A DNA stretch of 64,000 nucleotides from contig JAILHI010000001.1 in assembly GCA_024695865.1 (NCBI GenBank), forward strand, positions 1 through 64,000, read 5' to 3'. Made by a program: the position numbers and the translations under genes. The notes under the pieces were generated by a model. The model was not told the origin of the DNA and searched no databases. It saw only the letters and a list, made by a program, of their open reading frames with translations. Origin of the DNA: Candidatus Gastranaerophilales bacterium. Its GTDB lineage: Bacteria > Cyanobacteriota > Vampirovibrionia > Gastranaerophilales > Gastranaerophilaceae. Positions 8,677 through 17,202 of this stretch are shown here, piece by piece; position 1 is the stretch's first letter; every line of letters begins with the position of its first letter.

Positions 8677-11600
8677 ATGCCTCAGTTAATATGTCCAAAA
8701 TGCAAACAACCGGTTAAAGAAACGGATATAAAATGCTCTCATTGCAATATGCGTTTAAAACAGGTGTGTCATGTTTGCGGAAGTCCGAACAGATTTGGCG
8801 AAGAACATTGTCTTAACTGCGGCTCAACCCTTATAAAATATTGCGAAAATTGCGGCAGTGCAAATTTGGCTTCTGCAAAAACCTGCCGAAAATGCGTTTC
8901 CCCGCTTCCCGCCGAAACCGTTGCCGATATCGGCGAAAACATATACGTCATTAAAACCGATTTTTCAAAAATTACAAAATCGGCAGATTCTTCACTTCTT
9001 TCAAAAGTTAAAATAATTGAAAAAGAGGACGATGACGAAAAAATCAATACCACAGCGGACTATCAGCCCGAAGTATCGGACGAATTACCTGCCCCGCAAA
9101 CTTCTGATTTATATGAAGAAGATGAAAATTATGACGAATACGGGGAAGAAATAAATACTGAAAATCTTCCGCCGCAGCAGGAAGAACAGGCAGATTATCA
9201 GACAGATTACAGACCTGATTATTTGCAGGCAAACGAGCAGAAGGAAAACGATACCGATTTAGAAGGTATGGACGATATTGAACCCGTTTCCCCCGAAAAT
9301 AATGACGAAATTGTCTTTCTCGATTCTTCCGAACAAATGCTTTCCCAACTTACAAATATTATCAAAACGGAAAATAATGCCGTTGTCACGGGTATTTGCG
9401 CAGAAGAAGGAATGGGTAAAACTTCCCTTATAAAATCCTTTACGGAAACCCTCTCGGAAGAAGGAATTCTCGCTATTTCCGCCGAAAATTCGGAACTTGT
9501 AAAAATTTCACCCTTCGGCTGTATCAGGGATTGCCTCTTGAAAATACTTACACTGCCTGATATTCACCCCGATATAAACAAATTTTACAGCGATGAAACA
9601 AAACAACTGTTTCTTCAAAACTTCCCCGATTTAACGAATGATGAAACAGAAAACTTTATGAATTTCCTCTATCCCGCAAAACAGGGAACTTTTGCCGATT
9701 TGGCACCGAATAAACAATATACTCACGCACTTCTTGAAAAAATCTTCACATCAATAGTAACAAATAACAATGTCGTCTTCATCATTGATAACTTTGAAAT
9801 GACCGATAATGCGTCCTTTGAATTTATCAAACAGATGATTACAAAAGGAATTATCAACAACAAAACAAAATTATTCATAACTTATAAGGAAAGATGTTCC
9901 GCAAGGGCTTATTTTGACAAGGATTTGGCAAAACAGGATATCTTTGCGACAATGTATCTGAACAATCTCAACGAAGAAGAAACAACAAAATTCATTCAGA
10001 ATTTCGCAAATACGGAAGTCGTTCCGACGGCAGTAAGTTATGCCGTAAACGAAAAAGGCAGGGGAAATATCTTCTTTACGGAACAATTCCTCGCTCTGTT
10101 GTTTGACGTCGGATACATCTTCATCAGTTCAAACACAATGAAATTTAAAGATGACGAGCCAATTCCGTTCCTGCCCAAAAATATTGATGAAATAATAAAA
10201 CTCAGATTTGATTCAATAAACGATCAGGATATGAAAGATGCCTTAATTGCGGCGGCAATAATGGGCTACAAGTTTGACAAAAAAGCCTTTGCAACAGTAA
10301 CGGATATTTCGGTAGAACAGGCAGGTGAATTACTGCAAAAACTCACGGATTACATGTTTATCCAGCCTGTTTCCGATTACGAATACACCTTTAAAAACAT
10401 GTCCATGTGGTCAATAATCTTCAATGAAGCAAACAAAGACCCGAGATTTAAGGTAATCTGCAAAAAAGTATATTATGTTTTGAGCAATTATGCTCTTTCC
10501 AATCCGATTATCAAAACAAGTGCGGCACAATCCCGTGACGAAAGAGAAACGGCTATTCAGGCATGGCAGGAAACTGCAAGCCTTTGCGCTTATTTGGGCG
10601 ATGATAACATCTATACTTTGGCAATGGAACAATTACTGCTTCAAACGGGCTACAATGAAAACGCTCAGGAATATACCGATATTCAGTTAAAAGCAATGGA
10701 ACTTATCTCTAAAATCATTTACAAAACAATCCCGTCAAAAGCCGTAAAATATCTGACCGCTCCGATTAAAAATGCTCATGAAACGGAAAATCTTCCCAAA
10801 CTCATTGAGTTATGCGGATATATGATAAAAGCATGCTATCTGATATCAGATTACAACGGCGTAATCGAAACAACGGATTTGATATTAAAATCGGCCGACG
10901 ATGCACTTTCTCCGCTCGACAAGGCTCTCATCAAGGCTAAGAAACTGCATGCTTTATACAAAACAGGCAACTGCGAAGAAGGCTTAAATCTCGCTAACAA
11001 CGATATCATTTCCCAACTTGAAGAAGCGCTTTCAAAAGAAAATAACGAAGAAGCCGCAAAATCGCTCTTTATGTCTTGGTTTGATACTTCGGTAAATATG
11101 GTTTATCTCTATGCGGTTCAGGGCAACTCAAAAGCACTTGAAATAGCCGATAATACGGTTGAAATTATGCAAATGAACGGTATTCAGGAGCCTGAATATA
11201 CCGTTAAATTAAATATTGCAAAGGCTTTTGCCTTAACCGTTATCGGAAAAGTTAACGATTCGGACTCAATTCTGGAAGCATTAGAACACGTTCCCGAATA
11301 CGACAAACCCGAATTTATCGCCCAAAGAAATCTCATTTCCGCAACAAACAGGGTGTTATCGGATAACAAAGAAAATTTAAGAAACATATTGTTTGATTAT
11401 GCAAAATATGCCGAAAATGCAAATGATGTAACGGGCAAACATATCTACAAACTTATGCTTGCATGGCTGACCGCACAAGAGGGCGACTATAATCAGGCAA
11501 GCGTAATTTTCAATGAAGAATTAACGTATTTTGCCAAAGAAAAAATCGTTACGGGTGCTTTAATTTCATGGTTATTTATTGCTCAAAACAATATGATGAC

Positions 11601-12021
11601 AGACGGAATAGAAAATGCCGAACATGTTGCAATGAAAGCGCTTGAAGTTGCTCAAAATCCGAAGTTCTCGCAATATCATCTTGCAGTATATCTGCAAAAA
11701 CTTATTGCGGAAATTAACCTGACCAAAGGTGATGCCGCTTCCGCAAAAATGTATCTCGAAAAAGGCATGCTGACCGCAAAACAATTCGGTCTTGATTTGG
11801 CACAGATTGAACTTTACAGAACTTATGCACAATTTTTGGGCTATATGATGACACAAGACAGTGCACACCAAGCCGACTTTGCGGATAAGGCAAACAAAAT
11901 ATACAAGGCCGCTCTTGTCAGTGCCGATAACCTGAAAATCGAATCCTTAACCCAAAAAATTAACGAAGAAAATCAGCAGTTTATTAATTACTGCCAGACT
12001 AACGGAATTGCTGCGGCATAA
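8677..12021 (+). CDS. Triple zinc-ribbon STAND ATPase with TPR-like C-terminus
   Basis: An 1114-residue protein. Residues 6-73 hold three successive zinc ribbons (C6/C9/C20/C23, C31/C34/C45/C48, C56/C59/C70/C73). An acidic linker to ~residue 220 follows. The AAA/STAND NTPase has Walker A at 239-249 (GICAEEGMGKT) and Walker B around Asp371 (VVFIIDNFE). From about residue 600 to the end the sequence is helical and TPR-like, as in MalT-type and adenylate-cyclase-associated STAND proteins. The family generally acts as a nucleotide-driven switch that assembles on a signal. The signal and effector are not evident: there is no LuxR-type HTH, cyclase or protease domain. It lies 5 bases after the sigma-like gene, so a shared pathway is likely. 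Confidence 0.8.
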   Translation: MPQLICPKCKQPVKETDIKCSHCNMRLKQVCHVCGSPNRFGEEHCLNCGSTLIKYCENCGSANLASAKTCRKCVSPLPAETVADIGENIYVIKTDFSKITKSADSSLLSKVKIIEKEDDDEKINTTADYQPEVSDELPAPQTSDLYEEDENYDEYGEEINTENLPPQQEEQADYQTDYRPDYLQANEQKENDTDLEGMDDIEPVSPENNDEIVFLDSSEQMLSQLTNIIKTENNAVVTGICAEEGMGKTSLIKSFTETLSEEGILAISAENSELVKISPFGCIRDCLLKILTLPDIHPDINKFYSDETKQLFLQNFPDLTNDETENFMNFLYPAKQGTFADLAPNKQYTHALLEKIFTSIVTNNNVVFIIDNFEMTDNASFEFIKQMITKGIINNKTKLFITYKERCSARAYFDKDLAKQDIFATMYLNNLNEEETTKFIQNFANTEVVPTAVSYAVNEKGRGNIFFTEQFLALLFDVGYIFISSNTMKFKDDEPIPFLPKNIDEIIKLRFDSINDQDMKDALIAAAIMGYKFDKKAFATVTDISVEQAGELLQKLTDYMFIQPVSDYEYTFKNMSMWSIIFNEANKDPRFKVICKKVYYVLSNYALSNPIIKTSAAQSRDERETAIQAWQETASLCAYLGDDNIYTLAMEQLLLQTGYNENAQEYTDIQLKAMELISKIIYKTIPSKAVKYLTAPIKNAHETENLPKLIELCGYMIKACYLISDYNGVIETTDLILKSADDALSPLDKALIKAKKLHALYKTGNCEEGLNLANNDIISQLEEALSKENNEEAAKSLFMSWFDTSVNMVYLYAVQGNSKALEIADNTVEIMQMNGIQEPEYTVKLNIAKAFALTVIGKVNDSDSILEALEHVPEYDKPEFIAQRNLISATNRVLSDNKENLRNILFDYAKYAENANDVTGKHIYKLMLAWLTAQEGDYNQASVIFNEELTYFAKEKIVTGALISWLFIAQNNMMTDGIENAEHVAMKALEVAQNPKFSQYHLAVYLQKLIAEINLTKGDAASAKMYLEKGMLTAKQFGLDLAQIELYRTYAQFLGYMMTQDSAHQADFADKANKIYKAALVSADNLKIESLTQKINEENQQFINYCQTNGIAAA

Positions 12022-12037
12022 AACGGGCAAATAAAAA

Positions 12038-12055
12038 GCCGTTTTTTCAAACGGC
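12038..12055 (-). terminator. Intrinsic terminator of the flagellar operon
   Basis: GCCGTTT/AAACGGC, a 7-bp stem with a 4-base loop. On the minus strand it is followed by TTTTTAT, so it terminates transcription from the flagellar genes ending at 12102. On the plus strand the U-tract is poor, though the stem may also slow transcription coming from the STAND gene. Confidence 0.75.
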
Positions 12056-12101
12056 ATAAATAGTAAGAATGGAATTTGATTGGATTTATTATTTACCTGT
12101 T

Positions 12102-12938
12102 CTAACTGCTCATAAGTTCGATTGCTTCCTGAAGCAGTTGTTTGTTGGTCTGAATTAACTTGTTTGTAACGTTAAGTTGAGTCTGCGCCATTTTGAAGAA
12201 GTTGACGTTTCCGCCCAAACCTGCGTTAGACATTTCTATCAAACCGCCTCTGACTTCACCCGTACTGACAACGGGTTTACCCGATTCAGCCGTTTCGATA
12301 AATTGTAAAGGCTTAATTTCAAACAATTCCTGCGGGTTGTGGAAATTCATGATTGCAATTTTATAAAGCGGGGTTTTAACTTTTCCTTTGTCAGCCTTTC
12401 CGTAAACAATGCCGTCACCTTCAATTTTAAATTCGTCATATTTTCCGAGATATTTACCATTGCTGGGGTCTATCCAGAGTTTAATATCCGTTGTCGGAAT
12501 CTGAACACTTCCGCCGTTAAGGGTGCTTTCGGTGAAGATATCTGCGTCCATCGGTTTTGTACCCTGCATAATTTCACCTTTATCGTTCAGAATGTAGCCC
12601 TGAACTCTTTGTCCGTCGGAAGTTTTATAAACACCTTCACCGTCAAACTTAAATTCACCGAGTCTTGTATAAGAAATTCTGCCCTGTTCGTTTCTTATAA
12701 CAAAGAAGCCTTTGCCTTCAAGATAAACGTTTTCATCGGCAGTACCGGGGTTTGATTTACCCTGACTTTGACTTTTATAAACAGAATCGGGATCAATACC
12801 GCCCATATAGGTTTTAAAGTTGATTTTGTTTTCACGATAGCCCGGGGTGTAACAGTTAATCATGTTTTCTGTTATGCCCGTAATCCAATGTCGTGTCGCA
12901 ACTTGTGTATTTAAGGCATTAATAAATGAATCATTCAT
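12102..12938 (-). CDS. Flagellar hook/basal-body rod family protein (FlgE/FlgF/FlgG)
   Basis: A 278-residue axial protein of the flagellar rod or hook. The N-terminal segment (INALNTQVATRHWITGITEN... then YTPGYRE) fits the family's disordered/helical D0 region. The conserved beta domain GKGFFVIRNEQGRISYTRLGEF is followed by DGQRVQGYILND. The C-terminus has TGEVRGGLIEMSNAGLG plus a long helix, as in FlgG/FlgE. Length suits FlgG or FlgF better than a full FlgE. Its ATG overlaps the stop of the fliK-like gene by one base (TAATG), so the two are translationally coupled. It is exported by the flagellar type III apparatus, whose other genes lie outside the window. Confidence 0.85.
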   Translation of the reverse strand: MNDSFINALNTQVATRHWITGITENMINCYTPGYRENKINFKTYMGGIDPDSVYKSQSQGKSNPGTADENVYLEGKGFFVIRNEQGRISYTRLGEFKFDGEGVYKTSDGQRVQGYILNDKGEIMQGTKPMDADIFTESTLNGGSVQIPTTDIKLWIDPSNGKYLGKYDEFKIEGDGIVYGKADKGKVKTPLYKIAIMNFHNPQELFEIKPLQFIETAESGKPVVSTGEVRGGLIEMSNAGLGGNVNFFKMAQTQLNVTNKLIQTNKQLLQEAIELMSS

Positions 12939-13612
12939 TATTCCTCTCCTTTTCCGTCTTTGTCGCTACGTTGTTTATTTTGACTTTGGTTATTCTTTTT
13001 CTGGTTTCGATATGATAATTCCGCATAGGGAATATTTTGTTCGTTAAAGGTTCTTTCAAGATATGAAATGTTGTTTCTCAGATATTCTTCTGCGGCTTTG
13101 TCCGAGGGGATAAATTCCGCACTAATTTTTCCGTCTTTGGTTACACGAAGAATTGCGGAAATATCGTTTCCGAAATCTATTCTGACAGGCTTATTTGTCT
13201 GCTGTGAATTTGAAAGCATATCCATAAGAGTTTTTGAAACTTCCGCACTTTTGTAGGTTTTTGCAACTGACTGAACATCGTTTGCCATATTTTGCATAAG
13301 GACTTCACCGTTGACAGAAAAACTGTAATTTTCGCCTTTTATCGAATTTGCAAAAAACATTGCATCATCTCTGTCCATTGTCAGACAATCGTATTTGTAT
13401 GAAGCCTTTAAATTTTTTATATCAATATTGTTTGAAGACAAAAAGTCCCGAACGGAGAAATCATCTTCCTGAAAAAAGGATTGCGGCATAGTTTCCATTG
13501 AAATTAAACCCTGTTTCAGTAAATCCTGAAACATTGTTGATGTTTCGTTCTGATAAAATTTTTCTATTTTTGCTTTCAGATTTGTATTTTCTGCTGCGGC
13601 TTCTATCTTCAC
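12938..13612 (-). CDS. FliK-like flagellar hook-length control protein (short)
   Basis: A 224-residue protein between fliJ and a hook/rod gene, the usual place of fliK. Its C-terminal ~80 residues (VRIDFGNDISAILRVTKDGK, FIPSDKAAEEYLRN, then LERTFNEQNIPYAELSY) match the pattern of the FliK C-terminal export-switch domain: a beta pair, then a helix ending in a short beta strand. The N-terminal part is short and not Pro-rich, unlike typical FliK rulers of 350-450 residues. The last 20 residues are hydrophilic (Asn/Gln/Lys). Start is GTG at 13612, overlapping the fliJ stop by four bases (GTGA). Assignment rests on domain pattern and context. Confidence 0.6.
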   Translation of the reverse strand: MKIEAAAENTNLKAKIEKFYQNETSTMFQDLLKQGLISMETMPQSFFQEDDFSVRDFLSSNNIDIKNLKASYKYDCLTMDRDDAMFFANSIKGENYSFSVNGEVLMQNMANDVQSVAKTYKSAEVSKTLMDMLSNSQQTNKPVRIDFGNDISAILRVTKDGKISAEFIPSDKAAEEYLRNNISYLERTFNEQNIPYAELSYRNQKKNNQSQNKQRSDKDGKGEE

Positions 13613-14085
13613 TTGTTTTTATTCCTTCTTGCTTCTCTTTCTGCATCTTCTTCCGCTTCCCGCCGTCTTGCAAAAAACTTCTGGACGGCGACTTCGGATA
13701 ACCTTTTTAATTCTGCTGCTTTTTCTTCTTCTTTATAGACTTCTCTCATTTTTTCTTTATGGTTTTCGAGGGCTTTAACCTCTTTTTCCATATCGGTAAG
13801 TTTTCTTTTTTCCTCTGCAAGAACCTCTAAGGCTTTTTGTTTGATTTCTTCAAGTTGAACACCTTTTTCGTATAGTGATTTAAGATATTTGTCATAGGCA
13901 TCAAGCATGTGAAAATCGGCTTTTTTCATATTTGCTCTTGTTGAGGCGATTTCTTTGTTGTTAAGTTCAATCATTCCTTCTGCTTTTTGAACTTCCTGCT
14001 GTGCCCTGATTACAACCTGCAATTGCTGCTCTTTTTTTCTTGTTTTAAAATCTAAAATTTTTTGCAGTCTGTACCTGAAGGGCAT
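13609..14085 (-). CDS. fliJ: Flagellar export chaperone FliJ
   Basis: A 158-residue all-helical coiled-coil protein. It begins FRYRLQKILDFKTRKKEQQL, the FliJ N-terminal pattern, and ends with a charged helix (ELKRLSEVAVQKFFARR) typical of FliJ. FliJ links the FliI ATPase to FlhA in the flagellar export gate. The start ATG has GAGGAA seven bases upstream. It is the first gene of the fliJ-fliK-hook/rod operon. A promoter was not resolved in the 280-base gap upstream, which carries a repeat element. Confidence 0.8.
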   Translation of the reverse strand: MPFRYRLQKILDFKTRKKEQQLQVVIRAQQEVQKAEGMIELNNKEIASTRANMKKADFHMLDAYDKYLKSLYEKGVQLEEIKQKALEVLAEEKRKLTDMEKEVKALENHKEKMREVYKEEEKAAELKRLSEVAVQKFFARRREAEEDAEREARRNKNK

Positions 14086-14209
14086 ACAGAAATTCCTCAG
14101 CCATATTCTCTTTTACAAATTATCATATCTTCTCTCTGTATTTATACATTCATTTGTATGATGTTTTTAAATTAATGATAATTTTTAAAAAATCAAATAT
14201 TAAAAGCAA

Positions 14210-14350
14210 TTATCCGTAAGTTTTCACTAAAATCAATCTAATACGTCACTGCGAGGGCATTTGCCAGTGGCAGTCCCTTTCGGTTTCAGGGATTGCTTCG
14301 TCACTTTGTTCCTCGCAAAGACGTATTTATTTTTTGTGGTAACTTATGGA
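14210..14350. mobile_element. MITE-like repeat copy B
   Basis: This fills most of the 280-base gap between fliJ and mnmG. The right end, at 14331-14343, is TTTTTGTGGTAAC, followed by the conserved flank TTATGGATAAAATC. The left end is degenerate (gtaagttttcactaaaatc). The interior has the cgtcactgcgag...ctcgcaaagacg inverted core. See the complete copies at 16906-17038 and 24817-24949. Confidence 0.7.
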
Positions 14351-14364
14351 TAAAATCTTAAATA

Positions 14365-16239
14365 TTATTCACAGTTTTTATAGGCTCTTGACTCAATGAG
14401 TACCGATAAAACCGCTATATCCGCAGGTTTGACTCCGCCTATTCTCGATGCCTGCCCGAGTGTTGCGGGTCTGATTTTTTCAAGTTTTTCTTTTGTTTCG
14501 GTTGATATCTGTTTGATTTTGGAATAATCAATATCCGTCGGTATCTTTATTCTGTCTGCTTTTGCCGACATTTCAACCTGTTCGAGTTGTCTTTTGATAT
14601 ATCCATCGTATTTGATTGAAATATCTACCTGTTCGCCGATTTCATAACGATAATTTAATTCTCTTGTTTTTTCATCAAGTTCTTTTATTAAAGCATAATC
14701 GATGTTCGGTCTTTTGATGAGTTCATAAAGCCTCATACCCTCGTTGATATGTTCGCCGACTTTTGCAAGTTTTTCGTTGACTTCTGCGGTGGCGCTTATT
14801 TTTGTCTGTCTGAAGCGTTCTATTTCCTGTTTAACGGTTTCTGATTTTTCTTTAAAATACCGATAGCGCTCTTCCGTTACCAAGCCTTGTTTATAGCCGA
14901 TTTCGGTCAGTCTTTCATCGGCATTATCCTGTCTTAAAAGCAGTCTGTATTCGGAGCGGGAAGTCAGCATTCTGTACGGCTCGTCAATGTCTTTTGTTAC
15001 CAAATCGTCAATCAGAGTACCGATATAAGAAGATTCTCTCGGTAAAATCAAAGGTTCTCTATGGTTGATGTAGTTAACGGCATTAATACCCGCCACAAGT
15101 CCCTGTGCTGCGGCTTCTTCATAACCGCTTGTGCCGTTAATCTGTCCGCCGAAGAAAAGCCCCTCAATATTTTTGCTCATTAGAGAATGTTTTGTCTGAA
15201 CGGCGGGGATATAGTCATATTCAACCGCATAGGCGGGTTTTATGACGTGAACGTTTTCAAGTCCCGGGAGAGATTTTAACATTTCGAGTTGAACGGGAGC
15301 GGGCAGGCTCGTTGAAAAGCCGCCGACGTAAATTTCGTAATTGCTTTTGCTTTCAGGCTCCAAAAAGATGTGGTGCGAAGGATTATTTACAAATCTGACT
15401 ATTTTATCCTCAATAGACGGGCAGTATCTCGGGCCTCTTGCGTGAATTTTGCCCGAATACATAGGTGATTTGTCGAGATTTGCAAGAATAATTTCTTTTG
15501 TTTTGTCAGTTGTTCTGGTTAAATAGCAGGGATACTGTTTCCGAACGGGTCTGTCGGGCAGAAACGAAAAGAAGTGCAGCGTTTCATCACCCGGCTGAAG
15601 TTCGGTTTTTGAATAATCGATACTTCTTGAATCCACTCTTGCGGGCGTTCCCGTTTTGAGTCTGCCGAGTTTTATCCCGTATTTTTCAAGTGAAGCGGAC
15701 AAGCCTTTTGCGTTTGTTTCGCCAAGGCGCCCAAACGGTGCCGATTGCAGACCAACCCAGATTTTTGCTTCAAGAGAGGTTCCCGTTGTTAAAACCACGG
15801 CGGGAGCATGGTATTCAAGCCCAAATTCGTCTTTAATTCCGACAACCTTGCCGTTTTCAACCATAAGTTCGGTTGCGGTGCATTGTTTAAGGTAAAGATT
15901 ATCTTCTTTTTCAAGCAGTTTTCTGACAAAAAGAGAGTATTCTTTTTTATCGGATTGCGCTCTCAAAGCCCTGACGGCAGGGCCTTTTGAGGAATTAAGC
16001 ATTTTCATCTGCATGTAAGTGGCATCGGCGGCTATTCCCATAATACCGCCCAGAGCATCGACTTCTCTTGTCAGACAGGATTTTGCAGGGCCTCCGACAG
16101 CGGGATTGCAGGGCATAAGGGCAATATTATCCAAATTCAGAGATACCGCCAAAACCTTTGCTCCGAGTTTTGCCGCCGCTATTGCAGCCTCACAGCCTGC
16201 GTGTCCTAATCCTACTACTATTACATCGTACTTAAACAT
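14365..16239 (-). CDS. mnmG: tRNA uridine 5-carboxymethylaminomethyl modification enzyme MnmG
   Basis: A 624-residue FAD enzyme that works with MnmE to install cmnm5U at the wobble position of certain tRNAs. The N-terminus has the dinucleotide-binding fold VIVVGLGHAGCEAA (G10, G12, G15). The two family signatures are present: GGPAKSCLTREVDALGG and GPRYCPSIEDKIVRF. INGTSGYEEAAAQGL lies near the FAD site, and the C-terminal helical domain is intact. Length matches bacterial GidA. It is transcribed away from the unknown gene at 16284; the gap of 44 bases must hold both promoters. Confidence 0.97.
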   Translation of the reverse strand: MFKYDVIVVGLGHAGCEAAIAAAKLGAKVLAVSLNLDNIALMPCNPAVGGPAKSCLTREVDALGGIMGIAADATYMQMKMLNSSKGPAVRALRAQSDKKEYSLFVRKLLEKEDNLYLKQCTATELMVENGKVVGIKDEFGLEYHAPAVVLTTGTSLEAKIWVGLQSAPFGRLGETNAKGLSASLEKYGIKLGRLKTGTPARVDSRSIDYSKTELQPGDETLHFFSFLPDRPVRKQYPCYLTRTTDKTKEIILANLDKSPMYSGKIHARGPRYCPSIEDKIVRFVNNPSHHIFLEPESKSNYEIYVGGFSTSLPAPVQLEMLKSLPGLENVHVIKPAYAVEYDYIPAVQTKHSLMSKNIEGLFFGGQINGTSGYEEAAAQGLVAGINAVNYINHREPLILPRESSYIGTLIDDLVTKDIDEPYRMLTSRSEYRLLLRQDNADERLTEIGYKQGLVTEERYRYFKEKSETVKQEIERFRQTKISATAEVNEKLAKVGEHINEGMRLYELIKRPNIDYALIKELDEKTRELNYRYEIGEQVDISIKYDGYIKRQLEQVEMSAKADRIKIPTDIDYSKIKQISTETKEKLEKIRPATLGQASRIGGVKPADIAVLSVLIESRAYKNCE

Positions 16240-16283
16240 ATCTTTATTTTAATACAAAAAACTTATAATTTTATTACAAACTA

Positions 16284-16883
16284 ATGACAAATTTTTTTGA
16301 ATATTTTATTATTAAGTTAGGAAAGGCATATGACTTTATTTTTTCTATGATAAAAGGGGATTATCAGACAGACGACGTTCGGGCGGCTTTACAGCGCTTG
16401 TTACCTGAAGAATCGGTTTCTGCAATAGGGGAAGCGGGACTGTTAGACAGTGATGCTTTAAATTCTTTGGGCATGGTCGCAATGACGGCAAGAAGTGAAA
16501 TCCCGCAGTCACACAGAAATATTGCCAATACGTACATGCTTAAAAAACAGGTTTACGGCGCTCCTGTTATCAGAGGACAAATTACGAGAGAAGAAAGAGC
16601 CCTTTTAAGAAAATACGATTTTAACAGGCTGGAATTTTCAACTGTCATTCAGATTTCCGAAGAAATAGCCTTTTTACAGCAGGCGGCAATCTCGCTCAAT
16701 AAAACTCAGCGTATGGACGCCGAAAAAATTCTTCAAATCAGAGCAAAAGAATTGAGTTTCTTATCCGCTTCAAAATATGCAAATGTTTCAAACGAAATGT
16801 TAACGGGCTATAAGGCGATAGAAAAATATTTTGAACTTATCTCGTCTTATTCAAGACCTTCTACCCCGCTGAAAAAGTTTTAA
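16284..16883 (+). CDS. Hypothetical protein, predominantly helical
   Basis: A 199-residue protein I do not recognise. The first 27 residues are hydrophobic/aromatic (FFEYFIIKLGKAYDFIFSMI) and could be a membrane-associated amphipathic helix; no signal peptidase site is evident. The rest is charged and helical, with few cysteines or catalytic-looking motifs. Base and codon use are like the neighbours. It is divergent from mnmG and followed by a MITE-like repeat, so it is probably a single-gene unit. No function is assigned. Confidence 0.6.
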   Translation: MTNFFEYFIIKLGKAYDFIFSMIKGDYQTDDVRAALQRLLPEESVSAIGEAGLLDSDALNSLGMVAMTARSEIPQSHRNIANTYMLKKQVYGAPVIRGQITREERALLRKYDFNRLEFSTVIQISEEIAFLQQAAISLNKTQRMDAEKILQIRAKELSFLSASKYANVSNEMLTGYKAIEKYFELISSYSRPSTPLKKF

Positions 16884-16905
16884 AAATTCAGGTGTCTTTC
16901 TATCT

Positions 16906-17038
16906 GTTACCACAAAAACAGTTATAAATTATAATATTTATCGTCTTTGCGAGTGAACAAAGTGAACGTGGCAATCCTTTTCCGGGATTACTTCGGACAA
17001 GCCTCGTAATGACGTATTAGGATAATTTTTGTGGTAAC
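16906..17038. mobile_element. MITE-like repeat copy C, complete (133 bp)
   Basis: Bounded by perfect 13-bp inverted repeats, GTTACCACAAAAA at 16906-16918 and TTTTTGTGGTAAC at 17026-17038. The interior carries a second inverted structure (cgtctttgcgag ... cgtaatgacg). Its reverse complement aligns along its length with the copy at 24817-24949, which is also 133 bp. It has no coding capacity. It occupies the gap between the unknown gene and the rpsB promoter. Confidence 0.8.
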
Positions 17039-17072
17039 GTTGGATAAATTCCAAATTTTATTATCAAATGTT

Positions 17073-17202
17073 TTGAAAAAATTTTTGTTTATATTATGAT
17101 GTTCTTGTGAATATATTTTAGTACGATAGGCGCAGGCTTAGTCTTTAAAAAGATGGGAAAGAATATATTCGGAGTAGTACATAAAGAAAAAGGAGAACCA
17201 AG
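17073..17202 (+). promoter_or_regulatory. rpsB promoter and structured 5' leader
   Basis: Candidate promoter TTGAAA (17073-17078), 16-base spacer, TATGAT (17095-17100), giving a start near 17107. The ~95-base leader begins with GAATATATT (17109-17117), which is perfectly complementary to AATATATTC (17162-17170). These would close a long hairpin, with a smaller TCTTT/AAAGA hairpin inside. A strong GGAG precedes the rpsB ATG. This could be an autogenous S2-binding leader, as known for rpsB in other bacteria; that function is inference. Confidence 0.5.
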
